Shown here: piece by piece, positions 27,773 through 35,705 of the stretch
How the letters are laid out: each line of letters starts with the position of its first letter
How positions within the stretch are numbered: the first letter of the stretch is position 1
NCBI GenBank assembly: GCA_017618715.1
Contig: JAFZTS010000054.1
Coordinates: forward strand, 1 to 64,000
From: Bacteroidales bacterium
Lineage (GTDB): Bacteria > Bacteroidota > Bacteroidia > Bacteroidales > UBA3663
Direction of reading: 5' to 3'
DNA length: 64,000 bases
Made by a program: the position numbers and the translations under genes
The notes under the pieces: generated by a model
Told to the model about the DNA's origin: nothing
The model's input: only the letters and a program-made list of their open reading frames with translations
Database searches by the model: none

Positions 27773-28984
27773 ATGAACATCGTAAAAAAGTACACTGAAA
27801 CGAGTCTTGTACTACGCATCATGATAGGACTCGTATTGGGCACAATCTTAGGCCTTGTTTCTCCTGAATGGACGTGGATCTCTATTTTGGGACAGTTGTT
27901 TGTTGGGGCGTTGAAAGCCATTGCTCCCGTATTGGTAGCCATTCTGGTGGCAAGTGCAGTTGCCAAAGCTCATGGCGGCCTTGGTCCGCGTTTCCGCACA
28001 GTTATCACACTCTACCTTGTCACTACCCTGATTGCAGCCATAGTCGCCGTGGTGGGCAGTTTCCTTTTCCCCGTTTCGATGGTCTTGAAGGAAGGTGCTT
28101 CCTCTCAAACTGCACCAGGAGCTCTTGTCGATGTGTTCTCGAACCTTCTGACCAACATGGTGGCTAATCCAATTGCTGCTGTTGCGAATGCCAATTACTT
28201 AGGTGTGCTCTTTTGGTCGATCATCATAGGCTTGGCCCTTAAGCAACTGGCTTCACCTGCCACACTTGCTGCTGTGACCGATTTCGCTGAGGCTATTTCG
28301 CTCGTCGTGCGTTGGGTCATTCAGTTTGCGCCGTTCGGAATCTTCGGCCTTGTTTTCACATCGGTATCGGAGAGTGGCATGGAGATTTTTACCGACTACG
28401 GACGATTGCTGTTGCTCCTTGTGGGTTGTATGCTTTTCTCCTCGCTCATCATCAACCCGATCATTGTTTTCCTGTTCATTCATCGCAATCCATATCCTTT
28501 GGTTTGGACGTGTCTGAAGGAGAGCGGCATACATGCCTTCTTTACCCGTTCATCGGCAGCCAATATTCCCATCAATATGCAGCTCTGCAAGAAATTCGGT
28601 CTCGATGAGAAATTCTACTCCGTCAGCATCCCGCTCGGTTCGACCATCAATATGGATGGAGCAGCTGTGACCATTACGGTCATGACATTAGCTACCTGCC
28701 ATACGCTCGGCATCGAGGTCAGCTTTATGTCGGCCATCTTCCTCAGTTTCCTTTCTGCGTTGGCTGCCTGTGGCGCATCTGGAGTGGCCGGCGGTTCACT
28801 CCTGCTCATCCCGATGGCTTGTTCGCTTTTCGGCATCTCCAACGACATCGCTATGGAGGCCGTAGCCGTTGGCTTCATCATTGGTGTAGTTCAGGATTCT
28901 GTCGAGACTGCCCTCAATTCGAGTGGCGATGCAATCTTCACTGTCACTTCTGAATGGCACGATAAAGCGAAAAGAGGGGAATGA
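27773..28984 (+). CDS. sstT: Sodium:serine/threonine symporter
   Basis: A 403-residue inner-membrane carrier of the dicarboxylate/amino acid:cation symporter family, closest in pattern to SstT, which imports serine and threonine with sodium. Marks include VKKYTETSLVLRIMIGLVLG, the re-entrant loop FFTRSSAANIPINM, the sodium-site region PLGSTINMDGAAV, and the second re-entrant loop GASGVAGGSLLLIP. The end DSVETALNSSGDAIFT is typical. Together with the ThrE-like exporter 5 kb upstream, the region encodes both uptake and export of the same amino acids. The 3' flank carries a 9-bp array and a terminator. Confidence 0.9.
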   Translation: MNIVKKYTETSLVLRIMIGLVLGTILGLVSPEWTWISILGQLFVGALKAIAPVLVAILVASAVAKAHGGLGPRFRTVITLYLVTTLIAAIVAVVGSFLFPVSMVLKEGASSQTAPGALVDVFSNLLTNMVANPIAAVANANYLGVLFWSIIIGLALKQLASPATLAAVTDFAEAISLVVRWVIQFAPFGIFGLVFTSVSESGMEIFTDYGRLLLLLVGCMLFSSLIINPIIVFLFIHRNPYPLVWTCLKESGIHAFFTRSSAANIPINMQLCKKFGLDEKFYSVSIPLGSTINMDGAAVTITVMTLATCHTLGIEVSFMSAIFLSFLSALAACGASGVAGGSLLLIPMACSLFGISNDIAMEAVAVGFIIGVVQDSVETALNSSGDAIFTVTSEWHDKAKRGE

Positions 28985-28996
28985 TTCGTTTATTAT

Positions 28997-29068
28997 TCGG
29001 AGTTTTCGGAACACTCCGAGTACTCGGATTACTCAGAATATTCTGATTACTCCGATTACTCCGAAAAA
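28997..29068. repeat. 9-bp array, class N1 (TCCGANTAC x8)
   Basis: Eight contiguous 9-bp units (for example TCCGAGTAC, TCTGATTAC, TCCGATTAC) totalling 72 bp, 12 bp after the sstT stop, between convergent genes. Confidence 0.85.
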
Positions 29069-29105
29069 AACAGGGCGCAGAAACTAGTATTCAGCGCCCT
29101 ATTTC
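29064..29105. terminator. Bidirectional terminator between sstT and the hydrolase gene
   Basis: AGGGCGC (29072-29078) pairs with GCGCCCT (29094-29100). An A-run comes before it and ATTTCATT after it, so it ends the minus-strand hydrolase gene well and sstT plausibly. Confidence 0.75.
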
Positions 29106-29106
29106 A

Positions 29107-29991
29107 TTATTTTGCCCGTTCAATATTCTCCAACATCAGTTGGGTGAACTCTTCCGGCTTCTCCATGTTCGACATGTGTCCGCAGTCGGGAATGATTACC
29201 TGCTTGCTGTTGGGCAGGTATTCCAGCATGGGGTTCTTGCCCTTTCCTTCTTTTTCGCCCGATAGTATCAAAACGGGAAGTTCAGGGCAACGAGATTTGA
29301 GCGTGTCCCATGCCTCGTAACCATAATAATTGCGCATCTCACGATTAACCAGCTGCCAGCCATCCCAATCGTGTACCTGTTGTGACACGGATTCGCGGAT
29401 AGCTTCACGATTGGAGCCGCCTCCGCTGACAAGTTTCTCAATCCATTCTTCTTTCCATTTTTCTATACCCAGAGCAAGGTTCTGGGCAATGACCGAGTCT
29501 TTGCGTGCCAGTTCAAGGTTATCGAAGAGTGTCGATGGCCCAGGCATGTTGCGTATGTTTCCAGAAGCCAGCGTAGCCGTAATTAAGCGGTCGGGATACA
29601 TAGCTACCATCTCGCTTGCCACAAACGATCCCATCGAAAGTCCCACAACATGCGCCTTGTCGATATGCAGCGAATCCATCACGGTCATCATATCATCAAG
29701 GTGGGTAAACTGAACTCCGACTTGTTGCTTGGAGGAATGGCCGTAGCCTCGCATCTCGGGCCGTATCACACGAAATCCGGCATCGAGCAAGGCTTTCATC
29801 TGCGGGTCCCACATGCGCATGTCGAGCGTATGACCGTGCAACAATATCACAGGCGTACCTTCGCCTTGCGATTCGTAATAGATCTGGCCGCCGTTACTTA
29901 CAGGTATGTACCCTGTCTCTATCTTTTCTTTTTTCGAACAGGATATCAGCAGCATTAGGGCTGCGGTAAGGAGAATTGTCGATTTTTTCAT
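29107..29991 (-). CDS. Alpha/beta-hydrolase lipoprotein
   Basis: 294 residues. The lipobox LLISC (Cys18) marks a lipoprotein. The hydrolase core has PVILLHGHTLDMRMWDPQM (oxyanion loop HGH), the nucleophile Ser119 in VGLSMGSF, and His272 in PDCGHMSNMEKPEEF; the acid is probably the Asp or Glu in the PVLILSGEKEG region. Substrate is unknown: esters, lactones or peptides are all possible for this fold. It follows the Vsr-like gene on the minus strand with only one base between, so the two may be co-transcribed although functionally unrelated. Confidence 0.85.
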   Translation of the reverse strand: MKKSTILLTAALMLLISCSKKEKIETGYIPVSNGGQIYYESQGEGTPVILLHGHTLDMRMWDPQMKALLDAGFRVIRPEMRGYGHSSKQQVGVQFTHLDDMMTVMDSLHIDKAHVVGLSMGSFVASEMVAMYPDRLITATLASGNIRNMPGPSTLFDNLELARKDSVIAQNLALGIEKWKEEWIEKLVSGGGSNREAIRESVSQQVHDWDGWQLVNREMRNYYGYEAWDTLKSRCPELPVLILSGEKEGKGKNPMLEYLPNSKQVIIPDCGHMSNMEKPEEFTQLMLENIERAK

Positions 29992-29992
29992 T

Positions 29993-30589
29993 TTATGGAC
30001 GATTTATAGATGTATCATCAAGTGTGTCATTGTCATCAGCCACCAAAGAGTAAGGAGTCTCTTCCTCTTCTTCCATTTGATATTTCTTCACGGAAGGACG
30101 TCTGCTCTTCACATTGTCCAGTTCAATTTGGCTGAGAGTAAGAACAAGGCTCCTTAAGGTTTGTTCCCTAATCTCTGCCTGATTGAGTTGGCATTCCCAA
30201 ATCACGATTACATTCCAGCCAAGAAGTCTCAACGCTTTGCGGTCTTCGAGATCTCGAGCCTTGTTGCGTTCAATCTTTCTCGTCCAGAATTCGGTTCGTG
30301 TACGAGGCAACACAAAGTATTTGCAATGTACCCCTCCCCTTTCGTCCTCGACGGGCGATGGCAGGGGCGGTTCGGTGTGTCCATGCCAGAAGCAGCCGTT
30401 GACAAGGATGACCGTCCGAAGCCTCCGTATCACGATGTCTGGTTTTCCAGGCAGACGCTTCACGTGCAGTCGATACCTGAATCCGTGTGCATAAAGATAC
30501 TTCCTAACCCATAGTTCGGGTTTGGTGTTCTTTGCGCGCACGTGACTCATGCATCGATGTCGTTGTTCGGGAGTAAGTTTGTCTGCCAA
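29993..30589 (-). CDS. vsr: Very-short-patch-repair (Vsr) type endonuclease
   Basis: Vsr nicks beside T:G mismatches that arise by deamination of 5-methylcytosine. The family core is clear: LTPEQRHRCMSHVRAKNTKP, ELWVRKYLYAHGFRYRLHVK, LPGKPDIVIRRLRTVILVNG with the catalytic Asp, GCFWHGH, and EFWTRKIERNKARD. An insertion of about 20 residues after GCFWHGH is longer than usual, and the acidic 40-residue tail is extra. The start is taken as the TTG giving (M)ADKLTPEQR, because an in-frame ATG at 30667 lies within the terminator of the upstream gene. No cytosine methylase gene is in the window, so the modification it serves is elsewhere. Confidence 0.8.
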   Translation of the reverse strand: MADKLTPEQRHRCMSHVRAKNTKPELWVRKYLYAHGFRYRLHVKRLPGKPDIVIRRLRTVILVNGCFWHGHTEPPLPSPVEDERGGVHCKYFVLPRTRTEFWTRKIERNKARDLEDRKALRLLGWNVIVIWECQLNQAEIREQTLRSLVLTLSQIELDNVKSRRPSVKKYQMEEEEETPYSLVADDNDTLDDTSINRP

Positions 30590-30599
30590 GGGATATCGA

Positions 30600-30617
30600 G
30601 GTTTTGAAGGATTCGAA
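30600..30617. repeat. Two 9-bp units resembling class N3, before vsr
   Basis: GGTTTTGAA and GGATTCGAA stand in tandem just upstream of the TTG start of vsr. On the minus strand they resemble the CCYTTYRAA class at 34797. Two units only, so the match could be chance. Confidence 0.35.
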
Positions 30618-30621
30618 CGGA

Positions 30622-30666
30622 TAAAAAAGGTTCTGAAGGGTTTGCTTATTGTACCCTTCAGAACCA
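30622..30666 (-). terminator. Terminator of the NigD-like gene, upstream of vsr
   Basis: On the minus strand GGTTCTGAAGGGT and ACCCTTCAGAACC pair perfectly (13 bp) around 11 bases and are followed by TTTTTT. Confidence 0.85.
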
Positions 30667-30689
30667 TCTGTATTTATGCAAAACATTAG

Positions 30690-31436
30690 TTATTCATAAT
30701 GTCCTGGGTAGAAATCCTGACGGCTCACCTTGATCTCTTTCGTTATCCCATCGGTACTCTTGATGGTGATTGTAACATCGTCGCTACCAGGGACAAGTTC
30801 GTCAATCCTGTTCAGATAATGGGACGTATAGAAATAGACAGGGCCATTGGCGTTGGCATTCTTTGCGCTATGACGGTTGTAATAGACGTCGAAAGTGATA
30901 GCGTTTTCGGTGATGGATGCCGGGTCGTAAACGAGATTGATGGTCGGCTTGATGTTGATGTCATTGACCGATGAATACGCGCCGTTGAATACCGTGTTGA
31001 GATAGCCGCGATAGGCCCATACATCCATAAATTCCCTGACTTGGAAAGTGCTGTCCTCCGAGGTCACAAGTGTCCTGTCAGCATAGTCTTTGCTCATAGG
31101 ATAAAGCTCGTCGAAATACCTGCCGTCGTACAGTTCGGCACCAGTGATGGTCTTTTGGTCGGCCGATACCTGGTTGGCTTTGTAACGGAAGTAGAGCATG
31201 GCACGTGTGTGGGAGCCGAAACCTTCCTTATTGGTGATATCCGCTACACTGGCAGCCGTTGGAATGACTTTGCCGCCCATATCGCTATAGAGAGTATAAC
31301 CAGCGGTTAAGGAACCGGTAATGGTGTAAAAACCGTATGCTGTGTAGGTGTTTTCAGATTCATCGTCGCTACCGAGACATGAAGTGAGTGTGCATGCTGC
31401 TAAAGCAGAGAAAAGTAAAGTCTTAAAGAGTTTCAT
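30690..31436 (-). CDS. NigD-like lipoprotein
   Basis: 248 residues with signal peptide and lipobox (CTLTSC, Cys18). The mature protein has a beta-rich N-terminal part (TAYGFYTITGS, GGKVIPTAAS) and a larger beta-sandwich C-terminal part, as in the NigD-like proteins of Bacteroides. These are outer-membrane or periplasmic lipoproteins of unknown function. The start MKLFKTLLF is chosen because an upstream ATG would put the signal peptide in the middle of the chain and start upstream of the promoter. It diverges from the racemase-like gene, and both have excellent promoters in the shared 160-bp gap. Confidence 0.65.
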   Translation of the reverse strand: MKLFKTLLFSALAACTLTSCLGSDDESENTYTAYGFYTITGSLTAGYTLYSDMGGKVIPTAASVADITNKEGFGSHTRAMLYFRYKANQVSADQKTITGAELYDGRYFDELYPMSKDYADRTLVTSEDSTFQVREFMDVWAYRGYLNTVFNGAYSSVNDINIKPTINLVYDPASITENAITFDVYYNRHSAKNANANGPVYFYTSHYLNRIDELVPGSDDVTITIKSTDGITKEIKVSRQDFYPGHYE

Positions 31437-31459
31437 AATAATTTGTATTTTTGCGGCTG

Positions 31460-31491
31460 CAAATATAGGCCAAATTAGACAATTATCCAAA
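31460..31491 (-). promoter_or_regulatory. Promoter of the NigD-like gene
   Basis: On the minus strand TTTG, exactly 20 bp, TATATTTG: a full Bacteroidetes consensus. Confidence 0.75.
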
Positions 31492-31526
31492 TTTTTTAGG
31501 TTAAATAAGAGAAATAATGGTAAAAA

Positions 31527-31558
31527 TTTGCAAATCGCTGTTTTTTTGTGTATCTTTG
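31527..31558 (+). promoter_or_regulatory. Promoter of the racemase-like gene
   Basis: TTTG (31527-31530), 20 bp, TATCTTTG (31551-31558), full consensus. The leader of about 30 bases contains two YTAACACA motifs just before the ATG. Confidence 0.75.
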
Positions 31559-31596
31559 CCGCATAAAATAACACCTTAACACATAGCTAACACATT

Positions 31597-32253
31597 ATGA
31601 AAAAAGTAGTTTGCGTACACACCGCGATGGCTTTAGTAGGGCCGCTTACCGAGATTTTCCACGAGTACTTTCCCGAAGTACAGGTCGAGCATATTGCAGA
31701 GAGTTCTCTTATCAAGGAAGTGATCGCCAACAATGCTGTAACACCTGCCGTTTGTCGTCGTCTGCTAGATTATTACAATGCTGCAGCCGACTCAGGTGCG
31801 GATATCATTTTCAATACCTGTTCGTCGGTTGGTGATGTGGCTGATCTTGGCAACAAGATTGCACGTGTTCCTGTCTTCCGCATCGATCGTCCGATGGCCG
31901 AGAAGGCCGTACGTGAGGCCAAGCGCATCGGCGTTATTTCTACCTTGCCCACGACGCTCGATCCCACTTGCCGCTTGTTGCTGGCTTGTGCGAAGGAGGC
32001 TGGTACCGAGGTGGAACTTGTCGAAGGACTTGCGGATGGTGCTTTTGCTGCTGGTCAAAGCGGGGATGGTGCGACACACGACCGTCTCATCGCCGAAGCT
32101 GCAGCTCGCATCGCCGATAAGGTCGATCTGTTTGTCCTTGCACAAGGGTCTATGGCTCGCATGGAGCAGCGTTTGTCCGAACTCACTGGTAAGCCTGTCC
32201 TCTCCTCTCCTGTTCTCGGCGTCAAGGGTCTCCGCAAGTTCATGGGATTTTGA
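31597..32253 (+). CDS. Aspartate/glutamate-racemase-family protein lacking the second cysteine
   Basis: 218 residues of the Asp/Glu/hydantoin racemase fold. The first catalytic Cys is Cys75 in NTCSSVGD. Where the second Cys is expected, the sequence is FVLAQGSMARM (Gln183-Ser185), without cysteine. A true two-base racemase therefore seems unlikely; an isomerase, decarboxylase or lyase with one active Cys (as in AroM, maleate isomerase or arylmalonate decarboxylase relatives) fits better. It stands head-to-tail against the OtnK-type kinase gene and has its own strong promoter. Its leader shares a motif with that of the BKACE gene, so a role in the same pathway is likely but inferred. Confidence 0.75.
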   Translation: MKKVVCVHTAMALVGPLTEIFHEYFPEVQVEHIAESSLIKEVIANNAVTPAVCRRLLDYYNAAADSGADIIFNTCSSVGDVADLGNKIARVPVFRIDRPMAEKAVREAKRIGVISTLPTTLDPTCRLLLACAKEAGTEVELVEGLADGAFAAGQSGDGATHDRLIAEAAARIADKVDLFVLAQGSMARMEQRLSELTGKPVLSSPVLGVKGLRKFMGF

Positions 32254-32275
32254 TTTTTTAAGGGATAGAGTTTTT

Positions 32276-32347
32276 TCGGAGTAATCGGAGCTCTCTGAGT
32301 AATCGGAGTATTCTGATTATTCCGATTATTTTGAGTTCTCCGATAAT
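32276..32347. repeat. 9-bp array, class N1 (TCCGANTAC x8)
   Basis: Eight contiguous units, 72 bp, filling the gap between the convergent racemase-like and OtnK-type genes. Units are TCGGAGTAA-like in the first half and TCTGATTAT/TCCGATTAT-like in the second, so the array can fold on itself (GTAATCGGA with TCCGATTAT). It starts 22 bp after one stop and ends one base before the other. Confidence 0.85.
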
Positions 32348-32348
32348 T

Positions 32349-33575
32349 CTATAGCTTTTCATAAATCTCTCGCAAAGAGCGAGGCTCTCCCACATTCCCG
32401 GGGAAGATAATATATGGGAAACGCTCCGTCATCACACAAGGCACACTATTGATCACCTGCCCCATCACGCGAGCCGTCTTCACCGAAAGACCTTTGGTCA
32501 GGATGTCATGGCTCGTGATGCCTCCTTTTGCCACAACATAACTTGGTCGAATTGTTAGTCGTCGCACGATATCCACCAGAAAATCCGAGACGACCTGCCC
32601 AAGATGCAGACGTTTGGAGGCATCCTCGATACGAACTTCTTTCCGTGCGGTATAGACAATGGGCGTGATGCCCTGTTTCGATAACTCCTTGATGGCATCC
32701 TGAGTTTTCGCCATCAGGTCCGCAGGCTCGTTGAGAATTTCCTCGATGGGCAGTTCGATGCCCTGCACCCGATTGGCTTTGAGCAGTTCGTTGAGCTGTT
32801 CGGTTGTCTTGAGTACATGTGAACCCACGACAAAGATGCCCGTACCATTTGAGCGGATTCCGAGATCTTCCTTTTTAAGAAATGGTATGTCCCCGATGCC
32901 GCTCAATGCTCGTGGCAATGAGGAAGAACTGCGAACAATTACCGAACAATCCTTCTCTTCGATATTGGAAAATAGTGTATCGCGGAACGTATTCAGCTCG
33001 TTGTAGGTCTGCGCATTTACAATTTCAAAGTCCTCAGGATCCCCCCCCTTCTCTTTGATGTAATCCACCAAATTGGCGTTCTTGTAGCCAAAGACATTAT
33101 CGCGTGCAAATTCGCTTTCCGAAACTGGGATAAGTTTTTCACCATCACGCATATAATGTGTTCCATCTATCGTGATGCGCCCGCTTTCGATAAGAGCTGG
33201 TGCAAAGGGTATCTTGTGCCAAATCTTGTAGCCATGAGCATGAAGTACCTCACGCATCACATAGGGCTCCAAGGGAAAATGTCCGCGCAGACACGAGTCG
33301 CTGCGACTGACACAGATGAGGCGATACCTAAACGTTTGATTCACACGAATCACGGCTTCGAGGGCGCTTGTCAAAGTCCTTCGTGCTGCGTCGGCAGTAA
33401 GTGCTCGCGTATTGGTTAGGATATAGAAGAATGGTACCTCGTCTTGCATAGCCATGCGGATATTCTCGTCACTCCAGTCAGTAACGAGGAGGCAGGAATG
33501 CACGGTTTGAATGCCTGTAGGATCGTCATCGAAGACGACCATGCGAGTTTGTGGATGCAGATTACTCAGGTTCAT
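32349..33575 (-). CDS. Four-carbon acid sugar kinase, OtnK/DtnK (DUF1537) family
   Basis: Expected to phosphorylate a C4 sugar acid such as erythronate or threonate at O4 with ATP. The N-terminal domain opens with VVFDDDPTGIQTVHS; further marks are SRSDSCLRGHFPLE, FAPALIESGRITIDGTHY, and the C-terminal nucleotide domain with VVAKGGITSHDIL, FPYIIFPGNVG. 408 residues, normal for the family. The start MNLSN overlaps the end of the transporter gene by 14 bp, typical of co-translation. Downstream partners known for this kinase (PdxA2-like dehydrogenase, OtnC aldolase) are missing here; instead BKACE and a racemase-like protein are nearby. Confidence 0.88.
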   Translation of the reverse strand: MNLSNLHPQTRMVVFDDDPTGIQTVHSCLLVTDWSDENIRMAMQDEVPFFYILTNTRALTADAARRTLTSALEAVIRVNQTFRYRLICVSRSDSCLRGHFPLEPYVMREVLHAHGYKIWHKIPFAPALIESGRITIDGTHYMRDGEKLIPVSESEFARDNVFGYKNANLVDYIKEKGGDPEDFEIVNAQTYNELNTFRDTLFSNIEEKDCSVIVRSSSSLPRALSGIGDIPFLKKEDLGIRSNGTGIFVVGSHVLKTTEQLNELLKANRVQGIELPIEEILNEPADLMAKTQDAIKELSKQGITPIVYTARKEVRIEDASKRLHLGQVVSDFLVDIVRRLTIRPSYVVAKGGITSHDILTKGLSVKTARVMGQVINSVPCVMTERFPYIIFPGNVGEPRSLREIYEKL

Positions 33576-34785
33576 GGATGATTGGCTTTTCGGGATTGAT
33601 GAACGCAAACAGGATGGCCGATAGTATCAGCGTACCACCAATCATATAGAGTGGGAGATCGTAGTTGTGGGTGGCATCAAGCAGATAGCCGAACATCAGC
33701 ATGCAGCAGAATCCGCCCAGATTGCCGAAGGTGTTCATCGCACCCGAGATGGAACCTGCGAAGTTCTTGCCCAGATCGATGCACAATGCCCATGCTGAAG
33801 GAAGCATGAGGTCGAAGATGCCGAAGCAGAGCGATAGGAAGACGAAGACGGCGATCTTGCCCGGGATGAAGGCGGCCAGAATCATGCAAATGGCCGAAAC
33901 AGCCAGACAAACCGAACCCAATGCCTTGCGCCCCACCTTGATGCCGTATTTGGCCGTTAGTTTATCGGTCAGATAACCACCCGCGATGTTGCCACACATG
34001 CTCATGAGGAAAGGGATGGCCACGGCATACTTCAATTGCTCGGAGGTGAAGCCACGACCAGCCTTCATGAACTCGGGGAACCATGAGAAGAAGAACCACG
34101 AGCCGAAGGCATAGAAGAAATACATGGCGCATAGCATCCAGAACTGCCTATTCTTGAAGATGGTTGCCCAAGGAATCTTGACCGAAGCAGTCTTTGTCGT
34201 CGCCTTCTCCACCGCTGCTGCTGCTTGAGGTTTCTTGTCGCGATAATAGGCGAACCAGATGACCGACCATACTATGCCGATAGCGCCAAGCAGATAGAAT
34301 GAGAAACGCCAGCCTTGGTTGTTGACAAGTGGTATGACGATGAAGGGAGCGGCCGCGCCCCCCAGACGTGTGGCTGCCCATACATATCCTTGTGCCTTGC
34401 CGACCTTGTCTTTCTCAAACCATCGGCTGATGACGCTTGTCGAACAAGGCGAAGCTCCGGCTTCTCCAATGCCGAAACAGAAACGAATGGCCAGCATCGA
34501 CATCAACCCTCCTGCGAGACCCGTAAAACTGGTGAAGGCTGACCACCACAACACGATGATTGCCAGCACCCAGCGGTGTCCCATCTTATCGCCTAATGCT
34601 CCCAATGGAATCTGCATCAAGCCGTACGAAAGCGTGAAGATACTCATCACCCATCCCCAGCCGCTTTGATCAATGCCGAGGTCGGCCTTGATCTCTATGC
34701 TCGAGAACGTGATGCACGTGCGGTCAAGAAACGTGATGACGCTCAAGATGACCAGTAATGATAATATAATGTTTTTCCTACTCAT
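33562..34785 (-). CDS. Major facilitator superfamily transporter, sugar-acid (ACS) type
   Basis: A 12-helix inner-membrane transporter of 407 residues, similar in pattern to the anion:cation symporters that import hexuronates, glucarate and other sugar acids. Marks are LDRTCITFSSIEIKADLGI at the first helix, GALGDKMGHRWVL in loop 2-3, FGIGEAGASPCS with the acidic residue in helix 4, and SAWALCIDLGKNFAGSISG in the C-terminal half. It lies between BKACE and the kinase in one operon, so it probably imports the substrate of that pathway. The 77-bp gap to BKACE consists mostly of 9-bp repeats. Confidence 0.85.
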   Translation of the reverse strand: MSRKNIILSLLVILSVITFLDRTCITFSSIEIKADLGIDQSGWGWVMSIFTLSYGLMQIPLGALGDKMGHRWVLAIIVLWWSAFTSFTGLAGGLMSMLAIRFCFGIGEAGASPCSTSVISRWFEKDKVGKAQGYVWAATRLGGAAAPFIVIPLVNNQGWRFSFYLLGAIGIVWSVIWFAYYRDKKPQAAAAVEKATTKTASVKIPWATIFKNRQFWMLCAMYFFYAFGSWFFFSWFPEFMKAGRGFTSEQLKYAVAIPFLMSMCGNIAGGYLTDKLTAKYGIKVGRKALGSVCLAVSAICMILAAFIPGKIAVFVFLSLCFGIFDLMLPSAWALCIDLGKNFAGSISGAMNTFGNLGGFCCMLMFGYLLDATHNYDLPLYMIGGTLILSAILFAFINPEKPIIHEPE

Positions 34786-34796
34786 TTTTTTTATAT

Positions 34797-34859
34797 CCTT
34801 TCAAACCCCTCAAACCCTTCGAACCTTTTGAACCTTTTGAACCTTTCAAACCCCTCAAA
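34797..34859. repeat. 9-bp array, class N3 (CCYTTYRAA x7)
   Basis: Seven contiguous 9-bp units (CCTTTCAAA, CCCCTCAAA, CCCTTCGAA, CCTTTTGAA and so on), 63 bp. It starts 11 bp upstream of the transporter start and ends three bases from the BKACE stop, thus filling the intergenic space inside an operon. Confidence 0.85.
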
Positions 34860-34862
34860 CCT

Positions 34863-35705
34863 CTATTTCCCCCAGTACGTCCCAATTTCCAGCATCTCAC
34901 GTGCTTCGGCAGGTGTGGCAGGTTCGCAGCCAATGGCACGAATCATGGCTACAAGACGCTCCACGAGTTCGGCATTGGTACGGGCAAGCTTACCCTCAGC
35001 ATAATAGAAACTGTCCTCAAACCCTACGCGCACGGCATTAGCGCCCATGCCGATGGCACAAGCCAGAATGGAGAAATCTTTCATTGAGTCGTGATTGATG
35101 CCCCACGAAGTGCCGGGCTCTGTGAGCGCACAAAGCAGGGCGAGGTTACGGCCCGTGGCCGACAAGTTGCTCGAACCACCGGGACCTACACAGAAATTAT
35201 AATGGAGTGGACGGCGAATCACGCCTTCGTCGGCCAGTCTGGTACAACATTCTACATGCGAGAGGTCGAAGAGTTCCATCTCGGGAACCACGTTGGCTTC
35301 CTGCTGACGTTTGGCCCAATATCGTAAGTCGGGCATGGTATTGATATAGACTGTTTCCCCGAAATTGACCGACCCCATGTTCAACGATGCTATTTCCACT
35401 TCGGGCACGTTGAGGCTGACGCATCGGTCGGCAAGTGAGAGGTCCGACAAGCCTCCCGTCGAACCCTGGATAATCATGTCAGACTGTTCACGGATAGCAT
35501 GAATGGTCTGTCTGAATACATCAAGTTCGAAAGTGGGATTTCCTTTGAGGTCGCGTGTGTGTAGATGTACTTGGCAAGCTCCGGCTCGATAGCAGTTGAG
35601 CACGTCCTCGGTAATCTCTTCGGGCGTGAGCGGGTTCTTGCATCCTTCAGGAATAGGTTTACCCACGTGGCATACGGGTGCCACGGTTACGATGATTTTT
35701 CGCAT
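34863..35705 (-). CDS. BKACE (DUF849) beta-keto acid cleavage enzyme
   Basis: A zinc-dependent TIM-barrel enzyme of 280 residues. Known BKACE proteins condense a beta-keto acid with acetyl-CoA and split it into acetoacetate and a new CoA ester; the founding member cleaves 3-keto-5-aminohexanoate. Marks are VTVAPVCHVGKPIP near the start, the zinc motif VHLHTRD, GSTGGLSDLSL, the substrate-loop region around EMELFDLSHVE, and GANAVRVGFEDSFYYAEGKL. Substrate of individual family members must be found from context; here it is a C4 sugar-acid kinase, a transporter and a racemase-like protein. A typical lysine-fermentation context is absent. Confidence 0.85.
   Translation of the reverse strand: MRKIIVTVAPVCHVGKPIPEGCKNPLTPEEITEDVLNCYRAGACQVHLHTRDLKGNPTFELDVFRQTIHAIREQSDMIIQGSTGGLSDLSLADRCVSLNVPEVEIASLNMGSVNFGETVYINTMPDLRYWAKRQQEANVVPEMELFDLSHVECCTRLADEGVIRRPLHYNFCVGPGGSSNLSATGRNLALLCALTEPGTSWGINHDSMKDFSILACAIGMGANAVRVGFEDSFYYAEGKLARTNAELVERLVAMIRAIGCEPATPAEAREMLEIGTYWGK

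Noticed and set aside
30589..30667. N-terminal extension of the Vsr-like protein from the ATG at 30667
   Set aside because: The extension would be coded by a terminator stem and repeat units and does not occur in the family.
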